From Cylicocyclus nassatus (taxonomy: Eukaryota; Nematoda; Chromadorea; Rhabditida; Strongylidae), in contig CATQJL010000001.1 of NCBI GenBank assembly GCA_958299035.1, positions 78,079,594 to 78,143,593 on the forward strand: a stretch of 64,000 bases of DNA, written 5' to 3'. The notes under the pieces were generated by a model. The model worked only from the letters and a program-made list of their open reading frames with translations, searched no databases and was not told where the DNA came from. Positions 1-11,344 of this stretch are shown in pieces. A program made the position numbers and the translations under genes. The number at the start of each line of letters is the position of its first letter. Position 1 is the stretch's first letter.

Positions 1-872
1 GTAGAACTTTTGTGACCTTGAACAGTGACACTATTGAAAACAGCTATTTCACAATGGCCCTAAGTGCCAAAAGTATTGCAGCATTTCTACGCTAACATGA
101 AAGATTGCTTACGTATTATTATGGAGCCAAAATAGAGCAAGTTTTACAAAGCAGACTCTAGAGATTTGTAGAAGACATCGAAACATCAATGATATGTGCT
201 TTTGGGAAAGCCATGCATTTGATATATTATATTGGTTGGTTCATAATTAAACACGTTTTCTTCTTTTTAACGCTAATTTCCGAGAGACAACACACTTTTT
301 TGGAAATTTTTATACTACTCTCTTCATCTGGTTTCTCACATAGGCTTCCATCTTCGGAAGTCGCTGTTCAATCCGAAGTTTGAAGCTGTCAAAGGAACTA
401 AAACTTGAAATTTTTTCTTTCACTTTACTTTCTCTAAACCCATGAGAAATGCTCGGTTCTGCTTCAGATGACAATAATTTACGTTACAATTGCAAAGATT
501 TGTGCTCTAAAATGTTCGCCGAAGTTGATTTGAAAAATCTTGAGCCGAGAAGCTTTGACTTAAATTTGGTTGATCCCTGGGACCATTCAAGCTGGGTTAG
601 GTAAGACCGATTGCAGAATTTTCACTTTGCACAGTTAGAGCTGTCAGAAAAAGTCCTCGGGAACCTTCGGGTCAAAAAATCTTTCTCATAGTGCCTACAA
701 TCATATGATTATATCAATTATTTTTTATTCTTATAATTATTTATCTTAAAGAGCGTTGTGTAGCCGAGGGTTTGCTATTTGCAATATTCAAAAAGAATTA
801 TCTTGATTTGAGTTGAAGTTCAAAAATTTTTTGGAGCAATCTAAAATAAAAAGCATGTATGAACATGTTATG
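1..872. other. AT-rich interval without a recognised gene
   Basis: I see no open frame with recognisable motifs and no clear inverted repeat here. Short AT-rich open stretches exist but look like chance. It ends where a mariner-style terminus (TTAGGTTGTCCCAAAAGT) begins. Confidence 0.5.
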
Positions 873-2720
873 TTAGGTTGTCCCAAAAGTTTTTTTCGGT
901 ATTATTTGCATTTTTATGTGTACATTATTACTACGTGGAAACTCAGATGTTCTACATTTGGTAAAATCGCCCTGATATGAACTTAAGTGATAATTGTTGC
1001 TTTTGCTGTATTAAGATAGGAAGCAAGTTTCTCTTTCAAATACAGGGAAAGGCTAATAGGACACGTATGATTTCAAATTTCGGCTACTATACATGGTGTC
1101 CCAAAATAATGTGCACACTATTTGATTTTGAATAACTCTCTTATTATGAGGTCTTTCGAGAAGCGGTAAGCGCCATTTTGTAGAGCTGGCTTCAACTTAG
1201 ATTTGCAGGTTAGAGCGAATCATCAACCGCTCTTCATTACTGTAGGATTATGGTAGAAACTTGGAACATATGGTGTCACTGTGGAAAAAGCTGCTGTTTC
1301 AAAAATTTTCAAAAAAGTGAAAACTTGTGTAAGAGGGTTTTTAGGAACGCCGAGTTCAATACTCAACTATTCTCATGATTGCGAAGTTTCTAAACGGTGT
1401 AACCGCACTTTTTAGAAACACTGAGAAAATGGCCACTATTGCTTACCTCGCATAATTCTTCAGTGAAGCATCATAATAAGTTGGAAACTTTACAATCAGA
1501 ATCAACAACTCTAGTTAGCCTAGTGTAAAAGTTTTCAGGCTGTTTCGATTCCTTTCTGAGGCAAAATATGGCCTTTCGTAGCCCGAAACCCTCTTTCAAG
1601 TTTCTACCGCAATCCTACACGTAATGAAGAGCGGTCGGTGATTCGCTCTAACCTGCAAATCTAAGTTGAAGTCAGCTCTATAAAATGGCGTTTACCGCTT
1701 CTCGAAAGACCTCGTAATAAGAGAGTTATTCAAAATCAAACAGTGTGCACATTATTTTGGGTACCCTGTATGTTTATCCACAAACCATGACTTATACAAA
1801 AGCATAGATTGCGAGCAGAGCTCAGCAGAGATGGCGCTTTTACACGCTGGATATCGTTTTCTGGGGAGAAGCAGAAGGGAATCGTAAAGTTTTCAAGCAG
1901 GAATTACGGATGTGATAGGATAGCATACACAATTCCTACACATAGTAAACCTTAATTGAGGCTCTAACGTCGTTCAACCACTAACAGGTCAATTAACACG
2001 TTGCAAACACGATAAGTGCACAAAATTGTGTTCACACATTCCCAATGTGTTAATACATGATCACTGTGCACAAAAAGATAAACAATCAGTTTGTTTACAG
2101 CAATTAGGCAATATTAAGCCATCAGATTTGATGTATAGCTTCGCGACGATGAAAAAAAGATAAGTATGAGAAATTATGAAAAAGTTATGTGAATGAAGGA
2201 AGTTGTAAGCGTTTTTCTATTCTAGGTTGCTCCCGCGCAATAATACGTAAATCTATTCTCCAGGTTAAGCCCCATCTATTAGTACTTACTTTAGCCCAAT
2301 GTTCGACTCCTCTGCTTTGCTCCAGCACTTGACGACATGAAATACCTTCTTATTTCTCTCGCTTTCTGTTGTTTTTATCCCGAATTTTCTGGTTTTTTCT
2401 CACTTTCAGCCACTCGTCGTTCGCTGTAGATTACAACCCGTAATCCACAAAAGGTCATCGCAAATTTCTACGATGTTAAAGGGGACTTCGTTTCCAAGAT
2501 TCTCGAATGCCACCTCGTGCTGGGCCCAGAATGCGATATTCGTGAGATACCCAGGTTTTGTTTTGAGCCCATAGCCGTAACCGAAAAGTTGGAAACCCAT
2601 AGGGGGCTGCTTCATCCTAATGGCATTGGAAAACAGATTCTGGAGGTGATTAGGAAGTATGACTCAACTTAACCACAAAGTTTTAAGCCAGAACTTTTGA
2701 CAGATCTTTATAGATTTTTC
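873..2720 (-). mobile_element. Diverged mariner-like repeat, copy 1
   Basis: The left edge TTAGGTTGTCCCAAAAGT resembles mariner terminal repeats. Two blocks, about 890-1040 and 2400-2700, recur in reverse complement at about 28060-28480, so this is one repeat family present twice in the window. The family's second copy lacks the nested 677-bp MITE. A short minus-strand open frame at 2406-2615 lies in the conserved block but matches no transposase motif I know. The right edge is not defined. Membership of mariner is inferred from the terminus only. Confidence 0.45.
1092..1768. mobile_element. Tc1/mariner-type foldback MITE, 677 bp
   Basis: Nearly matching inverted arms of at least 75 bp begin CATGGTGTCCCAAAATAA on the left and, read in reverse, CAGGGTACCCAAAATAA on the right. 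The element is flanked by TA on both sides, the Tc1/mariner target duplication. No coding capacity is visible. It is nested in the repeat at 873-2720. Diverged relatives of the same arms occur near 53860-54093, 54290-54430 and 50920-51130. Confidence 0.88.
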
Positions 2721-3019
2721 ATCTTAATTCTATAAAGGCAGAAGAGAAAACAACATTACATGCATGAAAAATTAGGAAATCCAAAGTTTTTTGAAAATTA
2801 ATACGAATTTTTCAGCTTTTTAGGCATTTGATTTTTTTAGATCTCTGCTTCACTTTATGTGGATCAAACATTGAACAGATATTGGGGTGCGGCTGTAAAT
2901 TTTGCTTTGCTTTGTCGAACTGTACTACAAAAATCTAGAAATCAACAAGAATATGAATCGCGAGAGAAATTCAAAGCGGAAAAAATCATGAGACGACCTA
3001 GTAAACTGAATCAGTTCGA

Positions 3020-3519
3020 NNNNNNNNNNNNNNNNNNNNNNNNNNNNNNNNNNNNNNNNNNNNNNNNNNNNNNNNNNNNNNNNNNNNNNNNNNNNNNNNN
3101 NNNNNNNNNNNNNNNNNNNNNNNNNNNNNNNNNNNNNNNNNNNNNNNNNNNNNNNNNNNNNNNNNNNNNNNNNNNNNNNNNNNNNNNNNNNNNNNNNNNN
3201 NNNNNNNNNNNNNNNNNNNNNNNNNNNNNNNNNNNNNNNNNNNNNNNNNNNNNNNNNNNNNNNNNNNNNNNNNNNNNNNNNNNNNNNNNNNNNNNNNNNN
3301 NNNNNNNNNNNNNNNNNNNNNNNNNNNNNNNNNNNNNNNNNNNNNNNNNNNNNNNNNNNNNNNNNNNNNNNNNNNNNNNNNNNNNNNNNNNNNNNNNNNN
3401 NNNNNNNNNNNNNNNNNNNNNNNNNNNNNNNNNNNNNNNNNNNNNNNNNNNNNNNNNNNNNNNNNNNNNNNNNNNNNNNNNNNNNNNNNNNNNNNNNNNN
3501 NNNNNNNNNNNNNNNNNNN
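3020..3519. other. Assembly gap, 500 N
   Basis: A run of exactly 500 N. Open frames crossing it are artefacts. The round length suggests an estimated or placeholder scaffold gap. Confidence 0.99.
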
Positions 3520-3989
3520 GTGATAATGTTGATTGTTGAAATAGTAAGACTCTATTTAGCAATTCGTGTTATGGTCGTCTCGCAGATATGTTATGGCGAT
3601 GTATTTCTCCCACAAAAGAACTCGTGAAAGTGCAGCATTTTGTAGATCCCGTGATTTTTTCAACTTGCCGTTCATTATTTGCATTACTCTTTCGAAGACT
3701 CAAATTCAACATCTGGTTTCAGAGTTTCGGTTGCTGAAATTTGCCTGCCTTTGTTGCACTGTTCCGACACAATGGATGAAAAGAAGGTAAGCGGTATTTG
3801 CGAATTTTTATGTGTTTCCAATAGATCTTCATTCAGGTACGAATAACCGCCATGACGTCCCCGGAAATGTGTATTGTTTCGCAATGGTACGTTCAGAATT
3901 ATGAAGTATATCACGGAATCTCTACATCATCCTCGAAAGACGGACTATCATTCGCGCAAGTATGATTATGCATTTATTTCCATCTCGAT
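3520..3989. other. Interval after the gap, no supported gene
   Basis: There are short open frames only. One short exon-like segment with an ATG at 3775 is followed by GTAAG and a TTCAG acceptor, but the continuation is not open. Nothing is recognised. Confidence 0.4.
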
Positions 3990-4724
3990 CGAACGAACCC
4001 CAGGGGATCCCTTCCCCTCCCCCCTCTCGAACCCCGTATGCAGGGATATGACTCAATAATGCGGGGGAGGGGATCGACATCCCCTGCAACGGAGTAAGGG
4101 TTCGGTGGTTCAGGTGATAGCTGAGAAGTTAATATTCTAGTTTCAATCAGTTACTACAAAACATTTCGTTCAAATTGCTGATAGATATTCGCCAAAAACC
4201 GAGTTCCTTTCTCAGCAAGCTGTAGCTTGCGGTTTTGTCTCTTTCTTGTAGATTCGCTTCTCGCAGAGAAATCCTTGCGTATATGTGCCAATTTCGTCTA
4301 TTTATAGGTGTTCCTGAACATTCATGAGATTTGCGCATTTTTCGTACGACTTGATAGTTTTTTATCCCTATAGGCCAATTGAACGCATTGAGACTGTCAT
4401 ATTATTTGATATGTAGTCTTTATCTTGTTATCTCAACATGAGCTCCTTAAAAAAAACTTAAAATTAGCAGATTTGACAGTTTCTGTATAGAGATCCCCAG
4501 GGGAGTGATCCCCTCCCCGACGTTCCCCTCGTGCATAGCGGGGATGGCCGCGGGGGATCATTCCCCGGGGTGATGGACGGTATGTCGCAAACAGCTACAG
4601 TCAATTACGGAGACCTGACACGATTGCAGCTTCTGTTAGGTGTAGAAATGCTAGCCTAAGCACTTGCGCACCCCCTCTTCCTTTTTATTCGGCAACATAG
4701 CGCCTTCTACCCATTCTCCTGTAG

Positions 4725-5738
4725 GGACACCTTGACTTCTATTGTTGATCTGAATATTCCACTTCAGCGTAAACAGAAGTTGCTCGAAGATATCTGTGAA
4801 GACCTAGTCCGTAACGGCTTTTCCAAGCGGACTCCTGAGCAGATTAATCAAAGGATAAAAGACACACTAAAGACGGCGAAAAAGATAAGCGCGCTAGAGG
4901 TTCGTCACCTTTTCTGAGAAACAGCACGTATCAACGTTTTTTGCAGCGAAATGAAGAGACAAAGACAGGCGGTGGTCCTCCGACCGCCATTGCAGCTGCT
5001 CCTCATGTGAGAATAGTGATTGAAGGCTGCGACAACAGACCGCGCCTTTCGGGTCTAAAGAAACCTTTGGAAATCAATGCAAACGCTACAGTGAGTTGTA
5101 GACTAACGTAACGCAACGTCTATTTTGAAATTTTCCCTTACAGAATGTCCCAAGCATACAGAGTGCTTCAAACACACAAAATGTTTCGAACACGCAGAAT
5201 ATTTCGAACATAGAGAATGTTCCAACCACAGAGAATCTTTCAAACACGAACACCATGGATGTGGATGTCATTTATGAGGAGTGTGTAACCCCAATCGCCG
5301 AAGAGGTATTTTGATGTTGGGTGAGAACATGTTCCTAACTAATATTTTTGAGGTGGACGTATTTCCTTCCGCTACGGACGACACCCCTGCGGTTACTCCG
5401 CTGTCCTCGGGATTGGCTGGAAAGCCGCTGAACAGCCCTCCACGCAAAAGAAGACGCTCCACCCAGGCCTTGACGTGAGTATCAACTTTTATAACACACA
5501 TCTAAACAATTTTTCAAAACAAATTATTTTCAGAGACGAAAAAGAACAAGTTTTGCAACTCGAGGCAGAGCGAATTCAAAAACAAATTCAAAACGAGATT
5601 CTACGCAGCGAAGTACTACAGCAATCAATGGAAAACAAGAGGCAGAAAAATGTCCTGCTATGCCTACAATGTGAAGAGGTGAAGGCAAAAATCGACTACA
5701 CGCGGCTGCAAATTGACCTGGCAAGGAACGATGAGTAG
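4725..5738 (+). CDS. Harbinger Myb/SANT-like DNA-binding protein (5' exon missing)
   Basis: Five exons can be chained: 4725-4899, 4947-5090, 5144-5305, 5353-5474 and 5534-5738. All introns are GT-AG and every visible junction keeps frame. The first segment contains the later helices of a Myb/SANT or Zeste-like domain (motif SKRTPEQINQRIKDTLKTAK). The third encodes Asn-rich near-repeats (SNTQNVSNTQNI). The fourth ends in a basic patch (RKRRR), a likely nuclear localisation signal. The last is a Gln/Glu-rich coiled coil. The first exon, which should hold the start codon and first helix, was not found: the 4725 acceptor is phase 2 and no matching donor is evident upstream. In Harbinger elements this protein recruits the nuclease to the nucleus and to the transposon ends. 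The gene ends 5 bp from the stop of the convergent nuclease gene. Confidence 0.75.
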
Positions 5739-5743
5739 GTAGG

Positions 5744-6999
5744 TTAAAAAAATTCTTCGATTATCCTCCTTATGAGAGCACGGCCGGAAGTAGTGTGGAC
5801 TTCTTGATTTTCTTCCCCCATGTCACTTTCAACCACTTCCAGGTCGTCGTCGTCCTCGAAGAGCGGTTCATGCCTTTGATTCGCAAGATTACGCAGCACC
5901 ACGCACGTTATTGTAATTCTGGCTGCGGTATCCGGGTCGTACCTCAAAGATGATTTCGATTTTACAATCACCTCGTTACTGATCTTGTCTCAAACTATTT
6001 TAATTTCTATGCCAGTGAATGAAGAAGTGATTTGATCAATGTTTCTTTTGTGTTTTCCTTCGAAGTTTGCAAAATAAAGATGTGTGATGTAGTCGTTTTA
6101 CCTGCATTCTGAATGTAGTATGTGCCATTGGCGCTTTAGCATCCCAAAAGCCTGCTCAATTTTCACACGCGCTGAGCAGATTGCACGATTGTACCGTTGT
6201 TCTGAAAAAAAAGAACACAACAGTGGAATTTCGTTTAAAAAGTAAAAAAACTACCTTTTACTGTGTTAGCCTGGCTCAGAACTTTGATTAAAAATGATTC
6301 TGCGGTGTAAGCTGAATCACCTATGATGCATCCCCTTTTTCTCCTTGCCCTTAGATCTTTGTAGAGTTCCGAAGATTTGAAGACCCTGCTGTCGTGGGCG
6401 GAACCGGGCCATGAAGCGCTCACCCATCGGAATAAAAACTTGTCGTCGCATATGGCTCCCACATTTATTGAGTGGTACCTCTTCCTATTTATGTAATCCA
6501 CCGCATTCTCTCTGGGTGCCACAATTCTAACGTGCGTGCCATCAATCATCCCAACAATATTGGGGAGTCTATACTTCCGATAAATTCTTCGCGCAATTTC
6601 TTCCTGTTCTGCAGCTGAAGGCCAATTGATGTATCTTGGCGCCAACTTCACAACAGCATCCAGAAACACACGTAGGGTCCTCGAAGCCGTGCTTTGGTTA
6701 CACCCAGCAAGACGCGCCGAATCAGCCTGCATGGCATTTCTTCCCAAAAGGTGAACACACGCAGCTACTTGTTGGGCAACCGTCAGAGACGTTCCTCTAA
6801 CCGTCGTATGCGCCAGATCTTCTCTAAGCATCTCGCAAAGTTCGTAGAACACCGGACGAGTAAAACGAAAATCCTTTCGAAACTCGACGTCCGATAGCGT
6901 TTCGAAGGGGCAAGCGCGATCTCTATATAAACGGAGCCGTTCCGGCTCATCCTCTTCACTAGCGCTGTCTTCGAGCAAAAATTCGTTCAAGTTCAACAT
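5744..6999 (-). CDS. HARBI1-like DDE transposase, three exons
   Basis: Exons 6999-6255, 6201-6102 and 5978-5744 join across two GT-AG introns (53 and 123 bp) into 1,080 nt, an unbroken 359-residue protein. That is close to the usual length of HARBI1/PIF nucleases. The DDE catalytic triad is visible: Asp153 in MIDGTHV, Asp228 in IGDSAYT, and Glu264 in KIEQAFGMLKRQ, which only appears after splicing. The N-terminal half has the helical region normal for the family (VAACVHLLGRNA, QSTASRTL). An acidic C-terminal tail follows RITITCVVLRNLANQ. The start at 6999 gives an acidic leader and matches family length. It would cut and insert the element in the nucleus together with the SANT-like protein, typically leaving 3-bp TWA target duplications. 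The third intron boundary uses GATCAG as acceptor, a weaker site chosen because it alone preserves frame. Confidence 0.93.
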
Positions 7000-8100
7000 C
7001 TAAAAATAGCGTCCATGATTTCAGTTCGAGAGCATATTACTTGAACTAAATGAGCAAAACGCATAAATACCTTTTGCGGTGACTTGAGGATAGATAATTA
7101 GCTTTGCGGCGATGCGCCTGAATTAGTCAATTGAATTGTTGACTTTGGAGAGGCTTTATACCTACCACGCGCAAGATCCTTTTGCGGACTTCAGCTAGGA
7201 GCTCGAAGGGCAAATGCCTCTCTGCAAGAAGCAAGTTAGATGAACTGCATTCAACTGGTACAGCTCTGATTTGTTGTAAGTTTTCGAACTAGTTCCTTGC
7301 CTCGCAACGGGCAAGAAGCGCTCAGGTATAGAAAGCCACGCAAAAGCAGCAGGTTTGTATTCAAAAATACGTACGAGACATTTTTTTTGCCAAAATTTGA
7401 TCTCTAAACGGTAGAGTACAAGAACAAGATGAAAAGAATAGAAGACATTCTTCTAGTTTGCAAGAGAAATGATAAAAGGTTACGAAAGTCTGACCTTTGT
7501 TACGAAATACATGTGTAAGGTCAAGGCTTGAGGCCCGATAGGAAAATCACGAAGAAACAATCAGAAATAGCAGAAGTAACATATAAAAACGACATAGATC
7601 GAAAGAAATGTTTGCAGATAAACAAAAATAACGAAGAAAACACTCCCGTTTCGTTCCTACCCTTGGACGGGGAAAAATGAGATATGAAACCCTCCCCGGA
7701 ACTCATCAGCAAGGAAGGAGGGCTATTTGATGAAAAGGACAAAAGAAAACATTGTAAAAACTTTGCACAAACGCAACAGAAACGCAGAAAGAAGAACTAT
7801 AACTTACTAAACTGTTCCACATCGCGTCCAGATAGCAATAGGTAAGTTCAGGAATAAATGAAAAATATAGACAACAACAAAGCTGAATGCTGTTCGATCT
7901 CTAGCCTATTTCAGCGAGTAAAAAGTAACCCTATACGCAAAATATTCACAAATATCGTAAAGATACGTGAATGATTCATTCAGAACGAAAGATCCTCCCC
8001 CACAAACTGTGTAGGACACATTTCCATGAGAATGTGACACTACACAGAAGCAAGGCGGGAAACAATCAGAAAAATCAATAATCGTAAAATCTCATTTTGC
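7000..8100. other. Harbinger interior, no further gene seen
   Basis: This is upstream of the nuclease start. Open frames are short and low in information. It may hold promoter and subterminal sequence; no motif is clear enough to call. Confidence 0.4.
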
Positions 8101-8112
8101 TCAAAAAAGCAC

Positions 8113-8640
8113 CTGCAGAGTCTGGGAACAAAAAAGAAGAAAGAAAGCAAAGAAAATTTCACATGGCCCGACATACACAAGCTAATGAAACAAAAAACGG
8201 GACATAAGAGGGTAAAATAACTCACCTCCACGCTAAAGTGAACAGCATGTGCGAATATGAACAGCATCCATGATGATAGCAGCAATAGGCCATATTAGGC
8301 GTAAAAAATATTATTTTGGGTGCGCTCAGCGCAGTCACGGCAGACATGCGCACTGCAACGCCTAAACTATCTGTGAACAAAAAAGAAGGAAGAAAATGAA
8401 GGAGAGTCCGCAAGGCCCTATACGTAAAAGCTAATGAAACAGAAAACAAAACATAATAAGATAAAATAACTCACCCCCACCTCCATGCTAATATGGGCAA
8501 ATGGGCGAATATGAGCAGCATCCGTGATTGTAGCAGGAATACTTCATATTAGGCGTAGAAAATATTATTTTGGGTGCGACAAGCGCAATCACGGCAGACA
8601 CGCGCTCCGCCACGCCTAAATTCCTGCCGCTGAGTAGATG
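8113..8640. repeat. Two diverged tandem units of about 255 bp
   Basis: The blocks at about 8113-8367 and 8370-8640 align along their length. Shared landmarks are the GAACAAAAAAGAAG start, AAAATAACTCACC, GAGCAGCATCC/GAACAGCATCC, and ATATTATTTTGGGTGCG. They lie inside the right arm of the Harbinger element, so they may be subterminal repeats. No coding frame is shared. Confidence 0.75.
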
Positions 8641-8714
8641 AACGTGAGTAGCAGTCGAAAGATAGGAATTGGGGAAAGTTTTTCGTAGAAATTCGGAAGC
8701 AAAGCTATTTCCCC

Positions 8715-8890
8715 GTTTGATCCCCTCTTGTGCATAAGGGGGTTCGCTTCCCCTCCCCACAGGGGATCCCTTCGCCGATATTGTTTGCGTGCATACGGGG
8801 GTTCGCCCGGGGAGGGGAAGGGATCCCCAGCGGGGATCATTTCAATGGTTAAGCGCACATCCCCTCCCCGCGGGGATGTACGTGCATACG
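8715..8890. repeat. GC-rich Harbinger terminal region with three GGGGAT blocks
   Basis: Several short palindromic motifs built on CCCCTCCCC and GGGGATCC, each followed by GTGCATA plus a G run, are repeated in both orientations. They match inverted sequence near 4000-4060 and 4495-4575. They are probably the right terminus of the Harbinger element, or a MITE derived from it. Confidence 0.65.
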
Positions 8891-8896
8891 GGCCTA

Positions 8897-10760
8897 AATG
8901 CGACAAGACACAGCTTTTGTAGAGCCTCCAAAAACCTTCGGATCATTGCTATGTATGCCTCGAAAAATAGTAAAAAGAGTTGCGAAAGGCTTTTTGATAA
9001 CAAGATCGATATGAAATTTGAATGAAAGAGAGGCGTCAACCATGACACCAAGATCACGCATAGAGTTAGCAAATTCAAGACCGACACCATCGCAGGTGTA
9101 GGTACGGCAGGGTGAATCTCCAAGGTGCATAACAGTAGTCTTGAAAGCATTTAGAAAGATGTCTCAATTCTTGAACCAGATTTCCATTTTGCTGATGGAG
9201 GAAGAAAGTGTCATGAAGGCTTCACTTTGATAATCAGAATCATAGCAAGAATAAATTTTTATGTCGTCAGCAAACATTTGTGTCTTAACACTTGGATGGG
9301 TTTTCGGATATGCAGGTAATTCAGCAACGTAAGTCAAGAACAATAACGGTGATTCCACCCTGAGAAACGCCACTACTGCAACGGTATCGCTCAGAATACT
9401 TGTACCCAACGCGCATAGTCATGCCTCTATCCTCCAAGTAGGAAGCTAGCCACCCTAGAAGAGTACCTCTTGTGCCATAGCTTACCAATTTTAAAAGAAG
9501 CTTGTTGTGATTTACTTTATCAAAAGGCTTTGAAAAGTCAAAGTAGATAATATCTACAGATTGACCATTGTTGAGAGCAGTGGTCCATTCAAATATAGAG
9601 TCATTAAGCAAAGTAATTGTTGATGAGCCCGGAAGAAATCCGTGTTGCTCACGAGGAATAACATTATGTTCATCTAACCATTTGAACAACTTTCTTCTGA
9701 TTATCTTATCGAGGATCTTATCAGCAGAAGGCATTATACTAACGGGTCGAAAATTCGCCAAGGCACCATTACATCCTTTTTTAAAATAGCCGTAACTAAG
9801 GCTTCTTTCCAAATCGTAGGTACTACACTCGCTGAGAGAGACATTGATGATGTAAGAGAGTACAAGGTGTGGGCACAGTTTCTATAAACAATTTGCGGAA
9901 CATTTGGTGAAGATATTATATAAAACGGAGCAAAAACGGTAATATAAGTCGTCAACTGATGCAAAAATATAAAAAATATCAGTCCAGTCTACACATAGAA
10001 GTGCCCTATTCATTTCTAGATAATTAGTTTGTAGAAATTAGGAAATGGCAAGACAAATATAGATATATTTTTGGATATAGAAAAATGAGTATGAAAAGCT
10101 ACGACATTATGATCAGATGACCCAAAAGGTGGTAGAATGCGAATGTTGTTGACAATATCACTCGAGGAGAAAACAAGATCAATCGCCGCATTATCACGAG
10201 TAGGGACCTTCACGTTCTGTACAAGCTGACGGCTAAGCAAGAGACTAAGGAAATGCTTATTTTGTGGGTTTCTACCAGGAGGAAGTGCATCAATATTGAA
10301 GTCCCCCAAAATGATCGTTCCGGTAGGAACTGAACAGAGATCAAAAATCGTATCAGAAATTTATCATCCTTCATTGTTACAGAGGGGAGTCAATATATTC
10401 AAATGCGAAGGCGAGGCAGTTGAGAAGAAGTCTATGCATACTATGTCCGAGTCTAGATGTTGACCAATATAGAGGGCGTTGTACTGCAAGATCATTTTTG
10501 ACTATACAGCAGACCCCACCGCCTTTTTCCCCTTTCGGTCAGATCGATGGATAACGTATGGCAAATCAGTCAAAATTTCTGAGTCAGAAATTTTAGAGGA
10601 TAACCAAGTTTCCGTAACGCAAACGATATTGGGACAGTAGAAACATAAAAAGGCGTGAAGAATGTATAACTTGTTTACAAGGCATCGAAAGTTGTACAAA
10701 AAACATGATGTAAAGTTATTAGAACCAGCTGAGTTAGGGTTTCCCTGAACTGGCCTTTTG
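8897..10760 (-). pseudogene. CR1-like LINE ORF2 (endonuclease + reverse transcriptase), broken
   Basis: Fragments in several frames line up in order on the minus strand. The APE-type endonuclease shows CVTETWLS (about 10610), GDFNIDALPPG (about 10300) and GSSDHNVV (about 10110). The reverse transcriptase shows LANFRPVSIMPSADKILDK, EQHGFLPGSST, YFDFSKPFDKVNHNKLLLKL, SSGVSQGG and the catalytic FADDIKIY (about 9265), followed by FANSMRDLGVMVDASLSF. The motif A residue after DFSK is Pro instead of the usual Ala. There are frameshifts between endonuclease and RT and again before FADD. The 3' end stops at about 8897, inside the region after the RT core, where the Harbinger terminus begins. CR1 or a close non-LTR clade is my placement from motif style. 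Confidence 0.85.
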
Positions 10761-11338
10761 GGCAGTCCAGAGACATGCTTAATTTCCCCGCGGTATACAA
10801 CCCACTCTCGTATTGCTTTTCTTCTATTTCTCTCGCTAGCTTCCCTCCGTAGCTCTAAGTCCCCGCTCTCTCTCTCTGCTTGAGTCATGCTTATGCGTAG
10901 AAAAACATGAGAAAGAGAGGAGTGCCGCAATAAATAAGCATTTGATAGAGCTTGCCTCCACTAATAGCGCGAGGGGAATACGATTTTAACCAGGCGTGGC
11001 TTTCCCTCAGCCCTTTTGCCCATTCGGAATATCTCTGATAGCCAGACATCTATCTGCAACGTTTCCAAAATTTGCGCTTCGCTCTCCTCTAAATGCTTCT
11101 TACGCTCAAGCACTGTAAGCTCAGATGGAGCTTCAGCAAGCTCCGCAATTACGACACTCCTCTCGCGTTTCTCTGTTTCTGCGTCCTTGGGTAATTTTCT
11201 TTGCAAAGCCAAGACGAGTGTCTCTATGGTAGGATCCGTATTTTTATCCAGGATAGTCTGAGTAATCTCACCCCACAGAGAGATTATCATAGTCAATATA
11301 CGGGACTGAACCCGCTTCTGTCTGACTAATTGGCGCAT
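10760..11338 (-). pseudogene. CR1-like LINE ORF1 fragments
   Basis: The segment at 11338-10961 carries a stretch resembling LINE ORF1 RRM-like regions: RERSVVIAELAEAPSELT, HLEESEAQILETLQIDV, and then FRMGKRAEGKPRLVKIVFPSR. A second piece at about 10900-10760 (LELRREASERNRRKAIREW) looks like the basic C-terminal part. They sit directly upstream of the ORF2 remnants in the same orientation, as expected for a two-ORF non-LTR element. The frame is broken between the pieces. The protein would bind element RNA; this copy is not functional. Confidence 0.7.
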
Positions 11339-11344
11339 TTATTT

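Larger units (their letters stand above)
3990..8890. mobile_element. PIF/Harbinger DNA transposon
   Basis: The two-gene layout typical of Harbinger elements is present: a Myb/SANT-like protein on the plus strand and a HARBI1-like nuclease on the minus strand, tail to tail. GC-rich inverted repeats flank them: GGGGATCCCTTCCCCTCCCC at about 4000-4020 occurs in reverse complement at about 8807-8826. Related GC-rich blocks at about 4495-4575 and 8715-8770 make the exact termini ambiguous, because they could be subterminal repeats or nested MITEs. The right edge falls directly against a truncated CR1-like LINE. The element may be autonomous if both genes are spliced as described. Confidence 0.72.

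Noticed and set aside
2859..3562. Long open frames across the N gap
   Set aside because: They consist almost wholly of unknown residues; no sequence supports them.
3775..3840. Possible first exon (MDEKK followed by GTAAG and TTCAG) of the SANT-like gene
   Set aside because: It lies outside the inverted GC-rich repeats of the Harbinger element and the downstream sequence is not open in phase.
4572..4643. Candidate first exon MDGMSQTATVNYGDLTRLQ for the SANT-like gene
   Set aside because: The only GT donor there gives phase 1, but the 4725 acceptor needs phase 2; joining produces an immediate stop.
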